Assembly (NCBI GenBank): GCA_030614305.1
Contig: JAUWKH010000083.1
Span: 1-7,288 of the forward strand
Direction of reading: 5' to 3'
DNA from: Bacteroidota bacterium
GTDB lineage: Bacteria > Bacteroidota > Bacteroidia > Bacteroidales > JADFUO01
Length of the DNA: 7,288 nucleotides
Part shown: positions 5,437 to 7,288 of the stretch, piece by piece
How positions within the stretch are numbered: position 1 is the first letter of the stretch
Layout: each line of letters begins with the position of its first letter
The notes under the pieces: model-generated
Seen by the model: the letters and a program-made list of their open reading frames with translations, nothing else
Told to the model about the DNA's origin: nothing
The model's database searches: none
Translations under genes and position numbers: made by a program

Positions 5437-6642
5437 TTATTCAAAATCAGGATAAAGCAAGTATTTTTTCCTGATTTTTTTATACCTGTCAATATCCTTT
5501 TGCCAGCTTTTGCGGATTTCTTCTTCACTTTTTCCCGCAATTATTTGTTTCCGCAATTCGGAGGTTCCTGCTAATCTGTCGAAGTATGAATTGAAAAAAT
5601 CGTTTTTATCTTTAAAAAAATCATACATCTCAATTAATAAATTCAGATGGATTTTATTCATGTCTTTATCTTTAAAAAAATCTTTAAGATAATATCCCAG
5701 GCAACTAATGTTCTTATACGGAGGATTTAAACTTGCACCGGGAAAACTTTTTGGAGTAAAAGTAAAATCTCCGTCAGAAAAATCAGGGTGACCGATTAGC
5801 TCAAAAGGAGTATTGGTTCCTCTGCCAACGCTAATTATTGTTCCTTCAAAAAAACACAGGGAAGGATATAAGTAAATAGAATTCATACATGGTAGATTTG
5901 GCGAAGGTCTTACAGGAAGCTGATATAATTTTGCATGGTCGTAATTCAAACATTTTATGATATTTAAATCGCATTTTATTCCGTCTTTCAGCCATCCTTC
6001 TTCATTAATCATTTTTGCGTATTCACCTATTGTCATACCGTGAACAACCGGAACAGGATGCATGCCGATAAATGATTTATATTTTTTTTCAAGAACAGGA
6101 CCATCAACATAAAAACCATTCGGATTGGGTCTGTCAAGAATTATTACTGGAATATTATTTTCTGCACATGCTTCCAAAACATAAGTCATTGTTGAAATGT
6201 AAGTGTAAAATCTTGCACCCACATCCTGAATATCAAAAATAACAATATCTATATCTGAAAGGTCTTCTTTTTTTGGTTTTTTATTTTTTCCGTAAAGCGA
6301 GATAATCGGTAATCCTGTTTTTTTATCAGTTTTATTATCAATACGTGCCCCTGCATCAGCAGTTCCCCGAAATCCGTGTTCAGGCGAAAATACTTTATTG
6401 ATATTGATTCCAAGATTTAATAAGCTGTCAACAAGATGTGTATTTTTTATTAAAGATGTGTGATTTGCAACAATTGCAATGCTTTTTTCAGTAAGCAATG
6501 GAAAATAAATTTCTGTTCTTTCAGCTCCGACTTTTACATCTTCTGAATAAATAACCTCAAGCTTTTGTTTTAATTGATTCTGTGAGCAAGCAAACGAAGA
6601 TGCAATAATAACAGGTATTAAAATGAGTAAGTTTTTTTTCAT
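5437..6642 (-). CDS. namZ: NamZ-like exo-beta-N-acetylmuramidase (DUF1343) lipoprotein
   Basis: This 401-residue exported protein belongs to the DUF1343 family, whose characterised members (NamZ, glycoside hydrolase family GH171) remove N-acetylmuramic acid from the non-reducing end of peptidoglycan fragments and so feed cell-wall recycling. An N-terminal signal (KKNLLILIPVIIASSFA) ends at Cys19, suggesting a lipoprotein, although the -3 position is Ser rather than the usual Leu. Conserved blocks: IVANHTSL (57-64), VFSPEHGFRGTADAGA (84-99), LPIISLYG (111-118), VIFDIQDVGARFYTYISTM (134-152), ILDRPNPNG (168-176), GPVL (181-184), VVHGMTIGEYA (199-209), PVRPSPNLP (243-251), FFEGTIISVGRGTNTPFE (264-281) and IGHPDF (283-288). 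Length is usual and no conserved block looks lost. Neighbours are not other recycling genes; it is divergent from the LolC/E-type permease, with a 53-bp gap. Activity is inferred from the family; the symbol is family-level. Confidence 0.9.
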   Translation of the reverse strand: MKKNLLILIPVIIASSFACSQNQLKQKLEVIYSEDVKVGAERTEIYFPLLTEKSIAIVANHTSLIKNTHLVDSLLNLGININKVFSPEHGFRGTADAGARIDNKTDKKTGLPIISLYGKNKKPKKEDLSDIDIVIFDIQDVGARFYTYISTMTYVLEACAENNIPVIILDRPNPNGFYVDGPVLEKKYKSFIGMHPVPVVHGMTIGEYAKMINEEGWLKDGIKCDLNIIKCLNYDHAKLYQLPVRPSPNLPCMNSIYLYPSLCFFEGTIISVGRGTNTPFELIGHPDFSDGDFTFTPKSFPGASLNPPYKNISCLGYYLKDFFKDKDMNKIHLNLLIEMYDFFKDKNDFFNSYFDRLAGTSELRKQIIAGKSEEEIRKSWQKDIDRYKKIRKKYLLYPDFE

Positions 6643-6673
6643 AATTAACTGCTTAATTACATATTTCTTTTTA

Positions 6674-6681
6674 TACTTTTG
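6674..6681 (+). promoter_or_regulatory. Candidate -7 element for the LolC/E-type permease gene
   Basis: TACTTTTG fits the Bacteroidota consensus TAnnTTTG in the 53-bp gap between divergent genes. Transcription beginning some 5-8 nt downstream would leave only a few bases before the proposed TTG start at 6696. A clear -33 partner is not visible at the expected distance; TTAA at 6653-6656 is the nearest AT-rich candidate. Confidence 0.4.
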
Positions 6682-6695
6682 TAAAAAACGAAAAA

Positions 6696-7288
6696 TTGAA
6701 CACTGAATTATTCATAGCGAGACATATTATTTCAAAAAATAAAGAAAACTTTTCACGACCAATCGTAAGGATTGCAATAATAAGCATTGCCCTCGGACTG
6801 GCAGTGATGATAGTTTCAATTGCAATTGTTACAGGTTTTCAAACGCAAATACGGGATAAAGTTATAGGTTTTGGTTCGCATATACAAATTAATAATTATG
6901 ATTATAATGTTTCTTATGAAGCAAAACCGGTTGATAAGATTCAGGAATTTTATCCATACCTTGATACTGTTGAAGGTATCAGGCACATTCAGGTATATGC
7001 AAATAAAGCCGGAATTATAAAAACCGATGAGCAGATACAGGGAGTTGTTTTAAAAGGCATTGGAAGTGATTACGACTGGTCGTTTTTTGAAAACAAAATT
7101 ATTGAAGGAAAACCTGTGATCATTAATGATACGGAAAAAACAAACGATGTGCTGATATCTAAAATAATTGCAGATAAATTAAAATTAAAATTAAATGATG
7201 ACATTAGAATGTATTTTGTTTCGTCAAGCGGGTCACAGCCAAGGGGAAGAAAGTTTAAAATTACAGGGATTTATGAAACAGGACTTGA
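6696..7288 (+). CDS. LolC/E-type ABC transporter permease (FtsX/MacB fold), 3' end outside window
   Basis: An open frame runs from 6696 to the window edge (197 complete codons) and reads NTELFIARHIISKNKENFSR (2-21), then one membrane helix (about 24-46, including ISIALGLAVMIVSIAIVTGF), then a large extracytoplasmic domain. The N-terminal FIAR...(S)K pattern, the helix ending in GFQTQIRDKV, and a MacB-type core with GVVLKGI and DVLISKIIADKLKLKLNDDI match the inner-membrane permeases that pair with an ATPase such as LolD to extract lipoproteins or act as related exporters. An in-frame stop lies at 6654-6656. No ATG or GTG is available before the first helix, so TTG at 6696 is the most likely start; the first in-frame ATG lies inside the membrane helix. 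Without the C-terminal helices it cannot be assigned to LolC/E proper rather than a paralogue. Confidence 0.82.
   Translation, partial: MNTELFIARHIISKNKENFSRPIVRIAIISIALGLAVMIVSIAIVTGFQTQIRDKVIGFGSHIQINNYDYNVSYEAKPVDKIQEFYPYLDTVEGIRHIQVYANKAGIIKTDEQIQGVVLKGIGSDYDWSFFENKIIEGKPVIINDTEKTNDVLISKIIADKLKLKLNDDIRMYFVSSSGSQPRGRKFKITGIYETGL

Noticed and set aside
5510..5692. Plus-strand open frame inside the NamZ-like gene
   Set aside because: It is antisense to the conserved hydrolase and Ser/Leu/Lys-rich, typical of a shadow frame.

Overview
The window looks like a chromosomal segment of a low-GC member of the Bacteroidota, probably Bacteroidales-like or an uncultured relative. The reasons are: AT-rich DNA with AT-rich intergenic gaps; no Shine-Dalgarno motifs before the genes; promoter elements matching the Bacteroidota -7 consensus TAnnTTTG; and a gene set typical of the phylum (secreted DUF1573 protein, NamZ/DUF1343 lipoprotein, LolC/E-type permease, stand-alone four-helix-bundle IVP gene). 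There is no rRNA, tRNA, transposase, integrase or cas gene in the window.

Layout. 1-343: what appears to be the leader-distal (degenerate) end of a CRISPR array with a 37-nt repeat and 35-36-nt spacers. Three of the four repeat units carry the same 24-nt GC-rich insertion at the same internal site, and the last spacer is a near-perfect palindrome. 356-391: a strong bidirectional terminator. 425-2635 (-): a bacterial cation-chloride cotransporter (SLC12-like) protein. 2769-3224 (+): a secreted DUF1573 protein, divergent from the transporter. 3301-3436: a tandem octamer array followed by an inverted octamer array. 3502-4701 (+): a class I/II PLP aminotransferase. 4705-5434: the whole gap between two convergent genes is filled by hairpin-forming heptamer repeats, arranged as two near-identical direct-repeat blocks of about 155 bp that flank a four-helix-bundle (23S rRNA intervening-sequence type) protein gene at 4896-5279. 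5437-6642 (-): a NamZ-like exo-N-acetylmuramidase lipoprotein. 6696-7288 (+): the start of a LolC/E-type ABC permease, apparently initiated at TTG and cut by the window edge.

The protein-coding genes do not form an obvious pathway. They are single housekeeping or envelope genes (ion transport, periplasmic DUF1573, amino-acid metabolism, peptidoglycan recycling, lipoprotein export) separated by unusually repeat-rich gaps. The interest of the window lies in those gaps: a CRISPR tail whose repeats were invaded or remodelled by a small structured insert, and an IVP gene sitting as a cassette inside its own flanking direct repeats. A second, sequence-unrelated repeat (octamers at 3301-3436) has the same design of short tandem units in one arm and their reverse complement in the other.
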